Assembly (NCBI RefSeq): GCF_034314165.1
Contig: NZ_JAVIWK010000001.1
Coordinates: 1,627,001 to 1,691,000 of the forward strand
Direction of reading: 5' to 3'
Source: Pseudomonas sp. Bout1
GTDB lineage: Bacteria; Pseudomonadota; Gammaproteobacteria; Pseudomonadales; Pseudomonadaceae
DNA: 64,000 nucleotides
The position numbers were made by a program, and so were the translations under genes. Below the pieces are notes generated by a model. That model did no database searches. It was not told the origin of the DNA and worked only from the letters and a program-made list of their open reading frames with translations. Positions 1-8,490 of this stretch are shown in pieces; the first letter of the stretch is position 1; each line of letters begins with the position of its first letter.

Positions 1-3000
1 CGCCTGGCCGCTGGCGATCCAGCGTTCGCGTTCGGCGTTGAATGCGCGTTGCTGTTGCCCGCGAAACGCGCCAATGCTCTCGGCTTCGCGGGTGAGAAAG
101 GCCTGGTAATCCGTCAGATTCAACTGGCTGTGTTCAATGTTCAGTTCAAACCGCCCAAGGGGGAAGTCCCGGCGAATCTGCACCAGCTCATCGGCGCTCA
201 CCGGGTAAAAGCGGATCTGGTCGAAGAAGCGCAGCAACCACGGTTTGCCGTCGAATGCCGCCACCTCTCGGTAGCGGTTCCACATCTGCAAGGTGCGCCC
301 GACAAACTGATAACCACCGGGGCCTTCCATGCCGTAGACGCACAGGTAGGCGCCGCCGATGCCCACGGAGTTTTCCGCGGTCCAGGTGCGTGCCGGGTTG
401 TACTTGGTGGTGACCAGGCGGTGGCGCGGGTCGAGCGGCGTGGCTACAGGCGCGCCGAGGTAGACGTCGCCCAGGCCCATCACCAGATAGCTGGCATCGA
501 ACACGGTGTGGCGCACTTCGTCGAGGTTGGCCAGGTCGTTGATGCGGCGGATGAACTCCAGGTTGCTCGGGCACCAGGGTGCGTCCTTGCGCACGGTGGT
601 CATGTATTTTTCGATGGCCAGTTGGCAGGCCGGGTCGTCCCAGGACAGTGGCAGGTGGACGATGCGCGAAGGCACTTGCAGGTTTTGGCTGGCGCAGACG
701 GCGTGCCATTCGGTGGTGATCAACGCCAGGAGGTCGGCGAGGGGCAGTTGTTCGGGTTGGTAGTGGATTTGCAGGGAGCGGATGCCGGGTGTCAGGTCGA
801 TGACGCCGTGCAGGGCTCGGGCGTCGAAGGCTTGCATCAGGGCATGGGCGCGAAAACGCAGCACCAGGTCGAGTTGCGGGGCGCCGATTTCCAGGAGCAG
901 GTGAGTGTCGCCGGCCAGGCGGGCGACGAGGCGGGTGTCCTGTGTGCCGATATCCAGGACCACAGGTGAACTGTAGGAGCCCGGCTTGCCGGCGATGGTA
1001 TCAATGCGGTGTTCCGGATGTACCGAGGTGCCTGAATCGCGAGCAAGCTTGCTCCTACAGTGATCCCATTTCAGGGCGAGGTCACGGGCGGTGGGTAGAT
1101 CGACGGGAGTGAACTGGATTTTGTCGCCCGCCTTGAGCTGGCCCAACTGCCACAAGTCCGCCTCGATCACCGTCACCGGGCACACAAACCCACCCAGGCT
1201 CGGGCCGTCGGGGCCGAGGATCACCGGCATGTCCCCGGTAAAATCCACCGCACCAATCGCATACGGATTGTCGTGGATGTTGGACGGATGCAACCCTGCC
1301 TCACCACCGTCCGTACGCGCCCACAATGGCTTCGGCCCGATCAGCCTCACACCGGTGCGGCTGGAATTGAAATGCACTTCCCACTGAGTGGCAAAGAACG
1401 TCTCGATGTACTCAGGCTTGAAGTATTGCGGCGCACCGTGGGGGCCATAGATCACCCGCAGTGTTCGCACCTCGGCAAGGGGCTCGGGTACCCGTTGTTG
1501 GCCCGCGCTAACGTCCGAAAGCGGCAGTAAATGCAACACATCCCCGGCCCGCAAAGCCCGCCCGCCATGCCCACCAAACTGTCCCAGGGTGAAGGTACTT
1601 TTGCTGCCCAGATAATCCGGAACCTGCAGCCCGCCACGCAGGCAAAGGTAGCTGCGGGCACCGGCCCCGGCGATGGTGCCAAGGTTCAAGGTAGCCCCCG
1701 CCGGAACCAGCAGCGCGGTGTTCATCGGCACCGCTTCATCATTCAACCGCAGCGCAATGTCTGCGCCGGTCACCGCCACTACCGCCGCACAGTTGAAGCG
1801 CAACAGCGGCCCGCTCATGGTGATTTCCAGCCCGGCAGTGCCTTCGGCATTCCCCAGCAGGCGATTGCCCAGGCGCAACGCGCGGCTGTCCATCGGCCCC
1901 GACGGCGGCACGCCCACGGCCCAGTAACCCAGGCGCCCGGGATAATCCTGAACACTGGTTTGCGTGCCGGCGCTCAGTACTTCAAATGTATCTGCGCGAT
2001 ACACCAGATCTTCAAGGCAGCGCGTCCACGGCCTGCCACTGGCGAACGGTGCGGCGAGCAGAATCTGCCGCAGGTAATCGCGATTGGTTTCGACGCCATA
2101 CAGCTGGCTGTCGGTCAACGCCTGATGCAGATCCAGCCGCGCCTGTTCGCGGGTCGGCGCCCAGGTGATGAGCTTGGCGATCATCGGGTCGAAGTAGGGC
2201 GCAATCTCGCAACCGGCCTCCACCCAGGTGTCGATGCGCAGGCCTTCGGCGGCCGGGAAATCCACACAGGTCAAAAGCCCCGGGCTCGGCTGGAAATCCC
2301 GGCCCGGATCTTCGGCATACAAGCGCGCCTGAATCGCGTGGCCGCGAGGCTTCAGTTGCAGCGCGCTCAATGGCGGCAGCTCCCCGGCGGCCAGTTGCAC
2401 CATCCAGCGCACCAGGTCCACGCCCCACACTTGCTCAGTGACACCGTGCTCCACCTGCAACCGGGTGTTCACTTCCAGAAAATAGAAGCGGCCATCGGCG
2501 CTATCAAAGATAAATTCCACAGTGCCGGCACTGCGGTAATTCACCGCCTTGGCCAGGGTGATTGCCGCGCTGCAAAGCTCATCAGCCATGCCGTCGGGCA
2601 GGTTCGGTGCCGGGGTTTCCTCAAGCACTTTCTGGTTGCGACGCTGCACCGAACAGTCGCGCACACCGAGGGCGATCACTTCACCATGCCCATCACCAAA
2701 CACCTGCACTTCCAGATGCCGGGCGTGCTGGATGTACTTCTCGATAAACACACCGGCATCGCTGAAATTGTTCTGACCCAGGCGTTTGACTGTCTCGAAA
2801 CAGTCGCGCAACTCATCGGCACTGTTGCACACGCGCATGCCGATGCCGCCACCGCCGGCGGTGCTTTTGAGCATGATCGGATAGCCCACGCTTTTGCCGG
2901 CCAGCAGTGCGGCGTCGAGGCTGTCGAGCAGTTCGGTGCCTTCCAGCAACGGGATGTTGTGCTGCCTGGCCAACGCTCGGGCGGTGTGCTTGAGGCCGAA

Positions 3001-3336
3001 CACGCGCAGCTGTTCCGGCGTTGGGCCGACGAAGGCGATGCCGGCGGTTTCGCAGGCTTCGGCGAAGGCGGCGTTTTCCGAAAGGAAACCGTAGCCGGGG
3101 TGAATCGCCGTGGCGCCACTGGCCTTGGCGGCGGCGAGGATTTTCTCTACCGACAAATAGGTACCGGCCGCCGCACCTTCGCCCAGGGTATAAGCCTCGT
3201 CGGCTTGCTGAATATGCAGGCTGGCGGCATCGGCTTCGGAATACACCGCCACGCCCTTGACCGAAAGCTCACGCAAGGTGCGCAGGATGCGGCAGGCGAT
3301 GGCGCCACGGTTGGCGATCAACAGTTTTTCGAACAT
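1..3336 (-). CDS. Biotin-dependent urea/guanidine carboxylase, 3' end outside window
   Basis: Reading on the minus strand from ATG at 3336, the frame stays open for 1112 codons to the left edge; the family is about 1200 aa, so only the C-terminal biotinyl domain should be missing. The N-terminus ([17 protein letters not shown]) is a biotin carboxylase ATP-grasp domain, with a glycine-rich ATP loop ([10 protein letters not shown]) and [12 protein letters not shown] near residue 290. KipA/KipI-like carboxyltransferase domains follow ([52 protein letters not shown]). The enzyme carboxylates urea or guanidine using ATP and bicarbonate. Because the same operon has a guanidine-I riboswitch and two DUF1989 proteins, I infer guanidine is the physiological substrate. 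Allophanate hydrolase would be expected further left. The linker near residues 760-785 is encoded by an inserted REP pair. Confidence 0.93.
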   Translation of the reverse strand, partial: MFEKLLIANRGAIACRILRTLRELSVKGVAVYSEADAASLHIQQADEAYTLGEGAAAGTYLSVEKILAAAKASGATAIHPGYGFLSENAAFAEACETAGIAFVGPTPEQLRVFGLKHTARALARQHNIPLLEGTELLDSLDAALLAGKSVGYPIMLKSTAGGGGIGMRVCNSADELRDCFETVKRLGQNNFSDAGVFIEKYIQHARHLEVQVFGDGHGEVIALGVRDCSVQRRNQKVLEETPAPNLPDGMADELCSAAITLAKAVNYRSAGTVEFIFDSADGRFYFLEVNTRLQVEHGVTEQVWGVDLVRWMVQLAAGELPPLSALQLKPRGHAIQARLYAEDPGRDFQPSPGLLTCVDFPAAEGLRIDTWVEAGCEIAPYFDPMIAKLITWAPTREQARLDLHQALTDSQLYGVETNRDYLRQILLAAPFASGRPWTRCLEDLVYRADTFEVLSAGTQTSVQDYPGRLGYWAVGVPPSGPMDSRALRLGNRLLGNAEGTAGLEITMSGPLLRFNCAAVVAVTGADIALRLNDEAVPMNTALLVPAGATLNLGTIAGAGARSYLCLRGGLQVPDYLGSKSTFTLGQFGGHGGRALRAGDVLHLLPLSDVSAGQQRVPEPLAEVRTLRVIYGPHGAPQYFKPEYIETFFATQWEVHFNSSRTGVRLIGPKPLWARTDGGEAGLHPSNIHDNPYAIGAVDFTGDMPVILGPDGPSLGGFVCPVTVIEADLWQLGQLKAGDKIQFTPVDLPTARDLALKWDHCRSKLARDSGTSVHPEHRIDTIAGKPGSYSSPVVLDIGTQDTRLVARLAGDTHLLLEIGAPQLDLVLRFRAHALMQAFDARALHGVIDLTPGIRSLQIHYQPEQLPLADLLALITTEWHAVCASQNLQVPSRIVHLPLSWDDPACQLAIEKYMTTVRKDAPWCPSNLEFIRRINDLANLDEVRHTVFDASYLVMGLGDVYLGAPVATPLDPRHRLVTTKYNPARTWTAENSVGIGGAYLCVYGMEGPGGYQFVGRTLQMWNRYREVAAFDGKPWLLRFFDQIRFYPVSADELVQIRRDFPLGRFELNIEHSQLNLTDYQAFLTREAESIGAFRGQQQRAFNAERERWIASGQA
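971..1060. repeat. REP pair inserted in frame in the carboxylase gene
   Basis: Two inverted REP-like arms face each other: CTGTAGGAGCCCGGCTTGCC at 971-990 and GAGCAAGCTTGCTCCTACAG at 1041-1060. They have the GTAGGAGC...GCTCCTAC form typical of intergenic REP sequences in fluorescent pseudomonads. Here they lie inside the carboxylase reading frame. On the minus strand the codons read on without a stop through the whole pair ([16 protein letters not shown], then [15 protein letters not shown]), adding roughly 27-30 residues to an interdomain linker. Confidence 0.85.
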
Positions 3337-3454
3337 GACAAAACCCCGCAGGCCGATGATTGCTCGGCCTTGTCCTGGGATGCGGGCCGTCCCGCAAATG
3401 TGGGTGGCGCTGCGGTCGTCCGGAGCGCAAATGTCAACACCAATGGAGATCAAC

Positions 3455-3545
3455 TGTGGGAGCCGGACTTACCCGCGATGGCGGTGGGTCAGTCCCGCCA
3501 TATGTTGGCCGACCCACCGCTATCGCAGGCAAGCCAGCTCCCACA
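3455..3545. repeat. REP/BIME inverted pair
   Basis: The gap between the DUF1989 gene and the carboxylase gene holds an inverted pair of REP units (TGTGGGAGCCGGACTTACCC on the left; its near-complement ends in AGCTCCCACA on the right). The centre is a further imperfect palindrome around GGTGGGTC...GACCCACC. Such pairs form stable hairpins in the transcript and may reduce downstream expression or protect upstream mRNA. It lies within the 305-base gap 3337-3641, which otherwise holds nothing I recognise. Confidence 0.8.
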
Positions 3546-3641
3546 GGTCATCTTCCACAGTTGATCTTCAGCGTTTTTGGAGGCACTGCCCCGCCCGGGC
3601 CTGGCACAGGGTGAACAACCACTGACGCAACCGCTTGATTT

Positions 3642-4274
3642 TCAGTTCCATACCAGTAACTCCGCAGGGGTGGGGTTGTAGCCGTTGCACGGGTTGTTCA
3701 ACTGCGGGCAGTTGGAGATCAGCACGATCACGTCCATCTCGGCCCGCAGGTCGACGTATTTGCCGGGGGCGGAAATACCGTCTTCAAACGTCAGCCCGCC
3801 CTCGGCCGTCACCGGCACATTCATGAAAAAATTGATGTTCGGCCCGATGTCCCTTTTGCCCAGCCGGCCATCGTGGGCACAGGCCCGCAGGTAGTTGTCT
3901 CGGCAGCTGTGCATGTAGCGTTTTTCCAGGGCATAGCGCACGGTGTTGCTCTCTTGGGCGCAGGCGCCGCCGAGGGTGTCGTGACGCCCGCAGGTGTCGT
4001 CGACGATGGTCAGCATCGGCTGGCCGAGGTTGGAATACAGCACGCTGCCGGTGCTCAGGTACACGCTGTTTTGCCGGCGCAAGGTGCGCTGTACGTCGTA
4101 GCGTTCCTTGGGGTTTTTCAGGCTGTAGAACAGCGTGTCGACCGCCTGGTTGCCCTCAAGGTCGAGGATGCGCAGGGTCTGGCCGGCCTTGACTTCCATC
4201 AGCCAGGGTTCGCCGGCGGGGATGGTCGCGCGGTACACGGCCGCGTCGGGTTGTTTGGCGAGTGCGATAGACAT
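3642..4274 (-). CDS. DUF1989 urea carboxylase-associated protein (likely CgdB-type carboxyguanidine deiminase subunit)
   Basis: A 210-aa cytoplasmic protein starting [19 protein letters not shown]. It has DUF1989 hallmarks: [37 protein letters not shown] and LGGACAQES, where Cys/His residues are proposed to bind metal, and the closing [14 protein letters not shown]. Members next to urea carboxylase genes have been shown to work as a two-subunit carboxyguanidine deiminase, turning carboxyguanidine into allophanate plus ammonia. The gene lies 9 bases downstream of its paralogue and upstream of the carboxylase on the same strand, as expected for a guanidine operon. Older annotation would be urea carboxylase-associated protein 2. 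The subunit letter is inferred from gene order. Confidence 0.88.
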   Translation of the reverse strand: MSIALAKQPDAAVYRATIPAGEPWLMEVKAGQTLRILDLEGNQAVDTLFYSLKNPKERYDVQRTLRRQNSVYLSTGSVLYSNLGQPMLTIVDDTCGRHDTLGGACAQESNTVRYALEKRYMHSCRDNYLRACAHDGRLGKRDIGPNINFFMNVPVTAEGGLTFEDGISAPGKYVDLRAEMDVIVLISNCPQLNNPCNGYNPTPAELLVWN

Positions 4275-4283
4275 GGCAGGTCC

Positions 4284-5009
4284 TCAGGCGAACAGACGGT
4301 CGGTGTTGATAAAGCCGCGCTCGTTCTCCGGGCGCGAGGTGCGGCAGTGTTCGGCGACGCTTTTGTCGGCGTTCATCCAACTGAGTTTCAGCGGCTGCGG
4401 CGCGTATTCGGGGTTCGGGTCCATGGGGTGTTGCAGTGCGGTGAGCACCACCAGTGTGTCCATCGGTGCGTAGAGTTCGATGTAGTCGCCGGCCTTCGAA
4501 TTGCCCTTGGCGAAGTGCAGCGTGCCCGCGTCATCCACGGTAATTTTGCTGAACAGGTTGAGGGTCATCAGCAGGTCGCAAAGCCCCAGGCCCCACTTGC
4601 CCAATTCCACCAGCAGGTTGTCGGTGCCGTTGCGATAGAAGCCGTTGCGCAGTTCTTGATAGCGGCCCTTGCCATATTTTTCGGCGACCTCGGAGGCGCA
4701 TAACACGCCGCCGATGCTGTCGCTCCAGCCGCAGGTATCAGCGGTGATTGCGGCCAGCACACGCCCCATGTCCGAGTACAGGCAATGGCCCGTCGTGAGC
4801 TTGGCGGTGTGTTGGCATTTGAGGCTGTCGGGCAGGTTCAGGCGCTCGGTTTTTTCATTGGCGTTGAGCAGGGTCAGGCTGACGTTGGCGCCGCCGCGAA
4901 TGTCGGTCAGGCGCAGCAGTTGGCCGCGCTTGAGCACGAAGGAGCGGTGGCCGCCGCCGGGGAGCATTTCTTCGGCGAAGGGTGGGAACAATTGGGTTGA
5001 GTCGGTCAT
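4284..5009 (-). CDS. DUF1989 urea carboxylase-associated protein (likely CgdA-type carboxyguanidine deiminase subunit)
   Basis: The protein is 241 aa starting MTDSTQLFPPFAEEMLPGGG. I chose the ATG at 5009, which overlaps the ATPase gene stop as ATGA; a longer frame to 5213 reads as an out-of-frame shadow of the ATPase. DUF1989 features are RLTDIRGGANVSLTLLNA, SDMGRVLAAITADTCGW, SDSIGGVLCASE and NLFSKITVDDAG. It is paralogous to the next gene, and the two are expected to form a heteromeric carboxyguanidine deiminase upstream of allophanate hydrolysis. The 4-base overlap with the transporter ATPase indicates translational coupling of import and catabolism. Confidence 0.88.
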   Translation of the reverse strand: MTDSTQLFPPFAEEMLPGGGHRSFVLKRGQLLRLTDIRGGANVSLTLLNANEKTERLNLPDSLKCQHTAKLTTGHCLYSDMGRVLAAITADTCGWSDSIGGVLCASEVAEKYGKGRYQELRNGFYRNGTDNLLVELGKWGLGLCDLLMTLNLFSKITVDDAGTLHFAKGNSKAGDYIELYAPMDTLVVLTALQHPMDPNPEYAPQPLKLSWMNADKSVAEHCRTSRPENERGFINTDRLFA

Positions 5010-5770
5010 TTGGAAGTGGCTCCAAGTTCGGCGGCGAGCGCCTTGCGGCGCTCGCTGTTCAAAGGGATGTCGTAGGTGATGCGGGCGCCATACGCGCCGG
5101 GGGCGTGCGGGTCGAGGCGCACCTTGTCGAACACCAGCAGGCGGGTGCCGAGGCTGAAGCCTTCGCTCAGGTCGTGGGTGACCATGAACACCGTCAGTTT
5201 TGTTTCGCGCCACAGCTCCAGCAACAGCAGGTGCATGTCTTTGCGAATGCCCGGGTCGAGGGCGCCGAAGGGTTCGTCCAGCAGCAACACGCGCGGCTTC
5301 ATGATCAGCGCCTGGGCGATCGCCAGCCGCTGCTGCATGCCGCCCGAGAGCTGTGCCGGGTACTTGTCCAGGGCGTGCCCCAAACCGACTTTATGCAGCA
5401 GGGCTGCGGCCTGTTCCCGCGCCTGTTTTTTCGCGCTGCCAAACAGCCGGCCGAGCAGCGGTGAGCGCGGCAGTTCAAGGCCCAGCGCAACGTTGTTCAG
5501 CACCGTCAGGTGCGGGAACACCGAGTAGCGCTGGAACACCACGCCACGGCTGGCGTCGGGTTCGGCGGCCAGCGGTTTACCGTCCAGCAGGATCTGGCCC
5601 TGGCTGGCGGTTTCCTGGCCAAGCAGCAGGCGCAGGAAGGTCGATTTGCCGCAACCGGAAGTGCCGACCAAGGTACAGAACTCGCCTTCGGCCACCTGCA
5701 GGTTAAGGCGCTCCAACACCACCTGGTCGCCATAGCGCTGCCACACATTGTTGACGCTGATAAAGCTCAT
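5006..5770 (-). CDS. ABC transporter ATP-binding protein (guanidine/urea-type importer)
   Basis: A 254-aa ATPase of the nitrate/sulfonate/taurine (NrtD/SsuB/TauB) type. Walker A is GTSGCGKST, the signature is LSGGMQQRLAIAQAL, Walker B is LLLDEPFGALD and the switch histidine lies in VTHDLSEG. It overlaps the permease stop and the DUF1989 start by four bases each, so it sits in one tightly coupled operon. It should power import by the permease at 5767-6582 with the binding protein at 6595-7662. Substrate assignment to guanidine rests on the riboswitch and catabolic genes, not on the ATPase itself. Confidence 0.93.
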   Translation of the reverse strand: MSFISVNNVWQRYGDQVVLERLNLQVAEGEFCTLVGTSGCGKSTFLRLLLGQETASQGQILLDGKPLAAEPDASRGVVFQRYSVFPHLTVLNNVALGLELPRSPLLGRLFGSAKKQAREQAAALLHKVGLGHALDKYPAQLSGGMQQRLAIAQALIMKPRVLLLDEPFGALDPGIRKDMHLLLLELWRETKLTVFMVTHDLSEGFSLGTRLLVFDKVRLDPHAPGAYGARITYDIPLNSERRKALAAELGATSK

Positions 5771-6582
5771 GCCCGCGCTCCTTCATACCAGGGGAACGCA
5801 CGCCGGGTCAGGGCCTTGAGGCCCCAGTCCATCAGCCAGGCCAGCAGGGTGATCCACACCACGTAGGGCAGGATCACGTCCATCGCGAGGTAGCGGCGCA
5901 CCAGGAAAATCCGGTAACCCAAACCGTCGGTGGAGGCGATGGCCTCGGCGGCAATCAGGAACAGCCACGCCGAGCCCAGCATCAGGCGCAGGGAGATCAG
6001 CAAGCGCGGCAGCAATTGCGGCAGCACCACGCGCAGCATCAGGGTCCAGGTGGAGGCGCCAAGGGTCTGCGCTTTCACCAGCAGCTCGACGGGAATTTCC
6101 CGTGCGCGCTGTTCCAGGTCGCGGGCCAGGCACGGGGTGATGCCGATCACGATCAACATCACTTTCGACAACTCCCCCAGCCCGAACACGATGAACAGGA
6201 TCGGCAGGATAGCCAGCGGTGGCACCATCGACAGCACCGTCAGCAACGGTGACAGCGGCGCGCCGAACAGCGGCAAGGTGCCGGCCGCGATGCCCAGGCA
6301 CAGGCCGGCGAGGGCGCTGATGCCCAAGCCAATCGCCAGGCGACGCAGGCTCGACGCGCTGTCTTGCCACAGTACATATTCACCGGTGCGGCTGTCGGCG
6401 CTGAAGGCCAGGCGCTTCAACGCGTCGCCCATTTGTGCGGCGCTGGGCAGCAGCTTGTCGTTGGGGTTGTCTGCCAGGCGCTCGGCCGAGCCCACAAAGT
6501 AGGCGAACAGCAGCAGCGCGAAAGGCAGCAGCACCAACAGCAAGCGGCTGGAGCGTTCCGGGTGACGGTTGATCAGGCGCAT
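5767..6582 (-). CDS. ABC transporter permease (guanidine/urea-type importer)
   Basis: A 271-aa inner-membrane permease of the BPD_transp_1 fold. A first membrane segment spans about residues 13-31 (RLLLVLLPFALLLFAYFVG), then about 40 polar periplasmic residues, then five more segments. The EAA-like coupling loop is visible (VELLVKAQTLGASTWTLMLR), followed by VVLPQLLPRL, and a conserved DGLGYRIF occurs near the C-terminus. It resembles SsuC/TauC-type permeases often annotated as putative urea permeases beside urea carboxylase. Start at ATG 6582, 12 bases after the binding-protein gene; its stop overlaps the ATPase start. Confidence 0.92.
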   Translation of the reverse strand: MRLINRHPERSSRLLLVLLPFALLLFAYFVGSAERLADNPNDKLLPSAAQMGDALKRLAFSADSRTGEYVLWQDSASSLRRLAIGLGISALAGLCLGIAAGTLPLFGAPLSPLLTVLSMVPPLAILPILFIVFGLGELSKVMLIVIGITPCLARDLEQRAREIPVELLVKAQTLGASTWTLMLRVVLPQLLPRLLISLRLMLGSAWLFLIAAEAIASTDGLGYRIFLVRRYLAMDVILPYVVWITLLAWLMDWGLKALTRRAFPWYEGARA

Positions 6583-6594
6583 GGCCGGGTCCTC

Positions 6595-7662
6595 TTACAA
6601 CGTGCCGTCGGCGGCCATCTGTACGTAGCTGGGGTCGAAATGCAGCTTGAGGTTGGCGGTGTCGCCGTGGGTCACGCCGTTGGCGAAGCTCATGCCCACG
6701 GCGTTGGTGTCTTTTGCACCCTCACCCAGCAGGCCGTGCTGGAAGGAGAACTCGGCGACCTTGCCCATGGTGGCCGGCAACTGTGCGCTGGTGGCGAAGG
6801 CCAGGGCTTCCTTGGGTGTGGCGAACAGCTTGGTGGTGTTCAGTTGCGACTGGAAGCCCTTGAGGTCGGTGCCGGAGGCCTTGGCCATGTGTTCCAGCGC
6901 TTCGGTGCTGGCGGCGGTTTTTGCGTTCATCAGCGCGACCACTTCAAACCAGGCACCGGTCAACGCTTTGCCCAGCTTGGGGTTGTCCTTGAGGGTCTGG
7001 GTGTTGACCACCATCATGTCCATGATTTCGCCGGGCACTTTGCTGGAGTCGAACACTTCGGTGACGCCGGGCTTGGCCAAGACCTGCGAGAGCATCGGGT
7101 TCCAGGTGGTGACGGCCTTGACCTGGTCGGTGTTGAAGGCGGCGGCGATGTCGGCGTCGGAGGTGTTGACCACTTTCAGGTCTTTTTCGGTGAGGCCGGC
7201 CGACTCCAGGGCGCGGGCCAGCAGGTAGTGGGACACGGAGAGTTCCACCAGGTTGACGTTCATGCCCTTGAGGTCGGCGACGGTCTTGCCTTCGCCCTTG
7301 ATGACCACGCCATCGTTGCCGTTGGAGAAGTCGCTGACCACCAGTGCGGTGCTGTCCACGCCACCGGCGGCGGGGATGGTCAGGGCGTCCATGTTGGTCA
7401 TGGTGCAGCCGTCGAACTGGCCGGCGGTGTACTGGTTGATGGATTCGACGTAGTCGTTGAGCTGCACCATGTCGATCTTGATGCCGTACTTCTTGGCCCA
7501 CTTGTCGAGGATGCCTTGGCTGCCGGCGTACTCCCAGGGCATCCAGCCGGCATAAATCGTCCAGCACACGCTGAAATGGTCTTTGGGGGCGGCTTGGGCG
7601 GAAAAGCTCACCACGGCGGCGAAGGCGGCGGCGAGCAGGGCGGGTAAACGTATCGAGGGCAT
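6595..7662 (-). CDS. Periplasmic substrate-binding protein of the guanidine/urea-type ABC importer
   Basis: A 355-aa secreted protein with a signal peptide (MPSIRLPALLAAAFAAVVSF, cleavage after SAQA). The mature part starts APKDHFSVCWTIYAGWMPWEY, typical of NMT1/SsuA-like proteins labelled putative urea ABC transporter substrate-binding protein. It is the first structural gene after the riboswitch, preceded by an AACTGGAGAAG ribosome site. I infer a guanidinium ligand from the riboswitch and downstream enzymes; urea or another small guanidino compound cannot be excluded. Confidence 0.9.
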   Translation of the reverse strand: MPSIRLPALLAAAFAAVVSFSAQAAPKDHFSVCWTIYAGWMPWEYAGSQGILDKWAKKYGIKIDMVQLNDYVESINQYTAGQFDGCTMTNMDALTIPAAGGVDSTALVVSDFSNGNDGVVIKGEGKTVADLKGMNVNLVELSVSHYLLARALESAGLTEKDLKVVNTSDADIAAAFNTDQVKAVTTWNPMLSQVLAKPGVTEVFDSSKVPGEIMDMMVVNTQTLKDNPKLGKALTGAWFEVVALMNAKTAASTEALEHMAKASGTDLKGFQSQLNTTKLFATPKEALAFATSAQLPATMGKVAEFSFQHGLLGEGAKDTNAVGMSFANGVTHGDTANLKLHFDPSYVQMAADGTL

Positions 7663-7714
7663 GGGTGCTTCTCCAGTTGATCATAGGGCGAGCAGGAGCA
7701 ACGCGGCACCGTAA

Positions 7715-7820
7715 ACGGTGGCTTGTCTCCCGGGCTTTTATCCCGCCGTGTAACCTCAACTGGAGGTCGCCAACTCTCGGACCAGCCACTCGCCTTAGCG
7801 AGCCGGAACCCTAGTCAGCC
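7715..7820 (-). promoter_or_regulatory. Guanidine-I (ykkC) riboswitch
   Basis: The minus-strand leader of the importer gene contains the ykkC core in order: CTAGGGTTCCGGCTCGC, then GGCTGGTCCGAGAG, then ACACGGCGGGATAAAAGCCC and GGGAGA. These are the conserved aptamer segments of the guanidine-I class, which activates expression on binding guanidinium. The aptamer ends about 55 bases before the start codon of the binding-protein gene. Between them a hairpin (CACCG TTTA CGGTG) with no clear U-run follows, so the expression platform may act on translation; that is inference. Confidence 0.92.
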
Positions 7821-7873
7821 ATTGCAAATTGTGGTGCCGCGAACCTGTGATGACTCCTGCACGGAGGAGGTAA

Positions 7874-7889
7874 AGCGAGAGTCGTGCCA
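7874..7889 (-). promoter_or_regulatory. Candidate sigma-54 (RpoN) promoter of the guanidine operon
   Basis: On the minus strand the sequence TGGCACGACTCTCGCT matches the RpoN pattern TGGCAC-N5-TTGCW with one mismatch and keeps the required GG-N10-GC spacing. It lies about 50 bases upstream of the riboswitch aptamer, so the transcript would begin just before the aptamer. Nitrogen control (NtrC) would suit a nitrogen-scavenging operon, but I did not find a convincing NtrC palindrome. The rest of the gap 7821-8127 shows nothing else I can name. Confidence 0.5.
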
Positions 7890-8127
7890 AGTGGCATGGG
7901 CGCAGTAACGGCGCGGGTTGGCGAGATAAGAACAGCGCAGCGCGCGCGGAACGTGCGTTGTGCTGGTGCGAGGTTGCACTGCAATGAGGCGACCGGCAGA
8001 TGTATCAATCTATGTCCGAATCGCACCAGATTCCGATTTTGATGTCAGATATTTCGTCAGGCAGTGAAAGCTGTTTGCCGCCCCCCAGCGTCGCTGGGTG
8101 TGCTCTTCCGCGGTCCAGGAGGCCGCC

Positions 8128-8484
8128 ATGTATCGTCGACTGCTTCTCATCGCTTTGCTCGGCTTGACCCTTTCTGCGTGCGCGCCTTATTACGGTGGCG
8201 GCCAGGCCTACTACGGTTCCGAGGTCTACACGGCGCCTGCGCCGGCGTATTACTACGGCGGTGGCCCGTACTATCACTACCGTCAGGGATACTACCCGCC
8301 GCCGCAACGCTATTACCCGTCGCCGCGGTATTACCAGCCGGCGCCGCGGTATTATCCTGCGGGACCGCGAGCCGGTTACCGGCCTTACTCCAACCAGGGT
8401 TGGGGCAGCCACTGGGGTAATGGCGGTGGCCGTGGCCAGGGGGGCGGCAATCAGGGTGGAGGCCATGGTGGCGGGCACCGCTGA
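8128..8484 (+). CDS. Small Tyr/Gly/Pro-rich lipoprotein
   Basis: A 118-aa protein with a lipoprotein signal (MYRRLLLIALLGLTLSAC, lipobox LSAC). It then has low-complexity Tyr-, Pro- and Gly-rich sequence (YYGGGQAYYGSE, YYPPPQRYYPSPRYY, GGGRGQGGGNQGGG). The ATG at 8128 is preceded by AGGAGG with good spacing, which decides the start over an upstream in-frame one. Exported, presumably lipid-anchored; function unknown. Such tyrosine-rich short lipoproteins are common in Pseudomonas. It ends 6 bases before the convergent hydrolase gene. Confidence 0.75.
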   Translation: MYRRLLLIALLGLTLSACAPYYGGGQAYYGSEVYTAPAPAYYYGGGPYYHYRQGYYPPPQRYYPSPRYYQPAPRYYPAGPRAGYRPYSNQGWGSHWGNGGGRGQGGGNQGGGHGGGHR

Positions 8485-8490
8485 GGGCTT

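Noticed and set aside
1531..3564. Long plus-strand open frame (677 codons) over the carboxylase
   Set aside because: It is the antisense shadow of the minus-strand carboxylase, with His/Arg/Gln-rich composition and no family motifs. High GC makes such frames common here.
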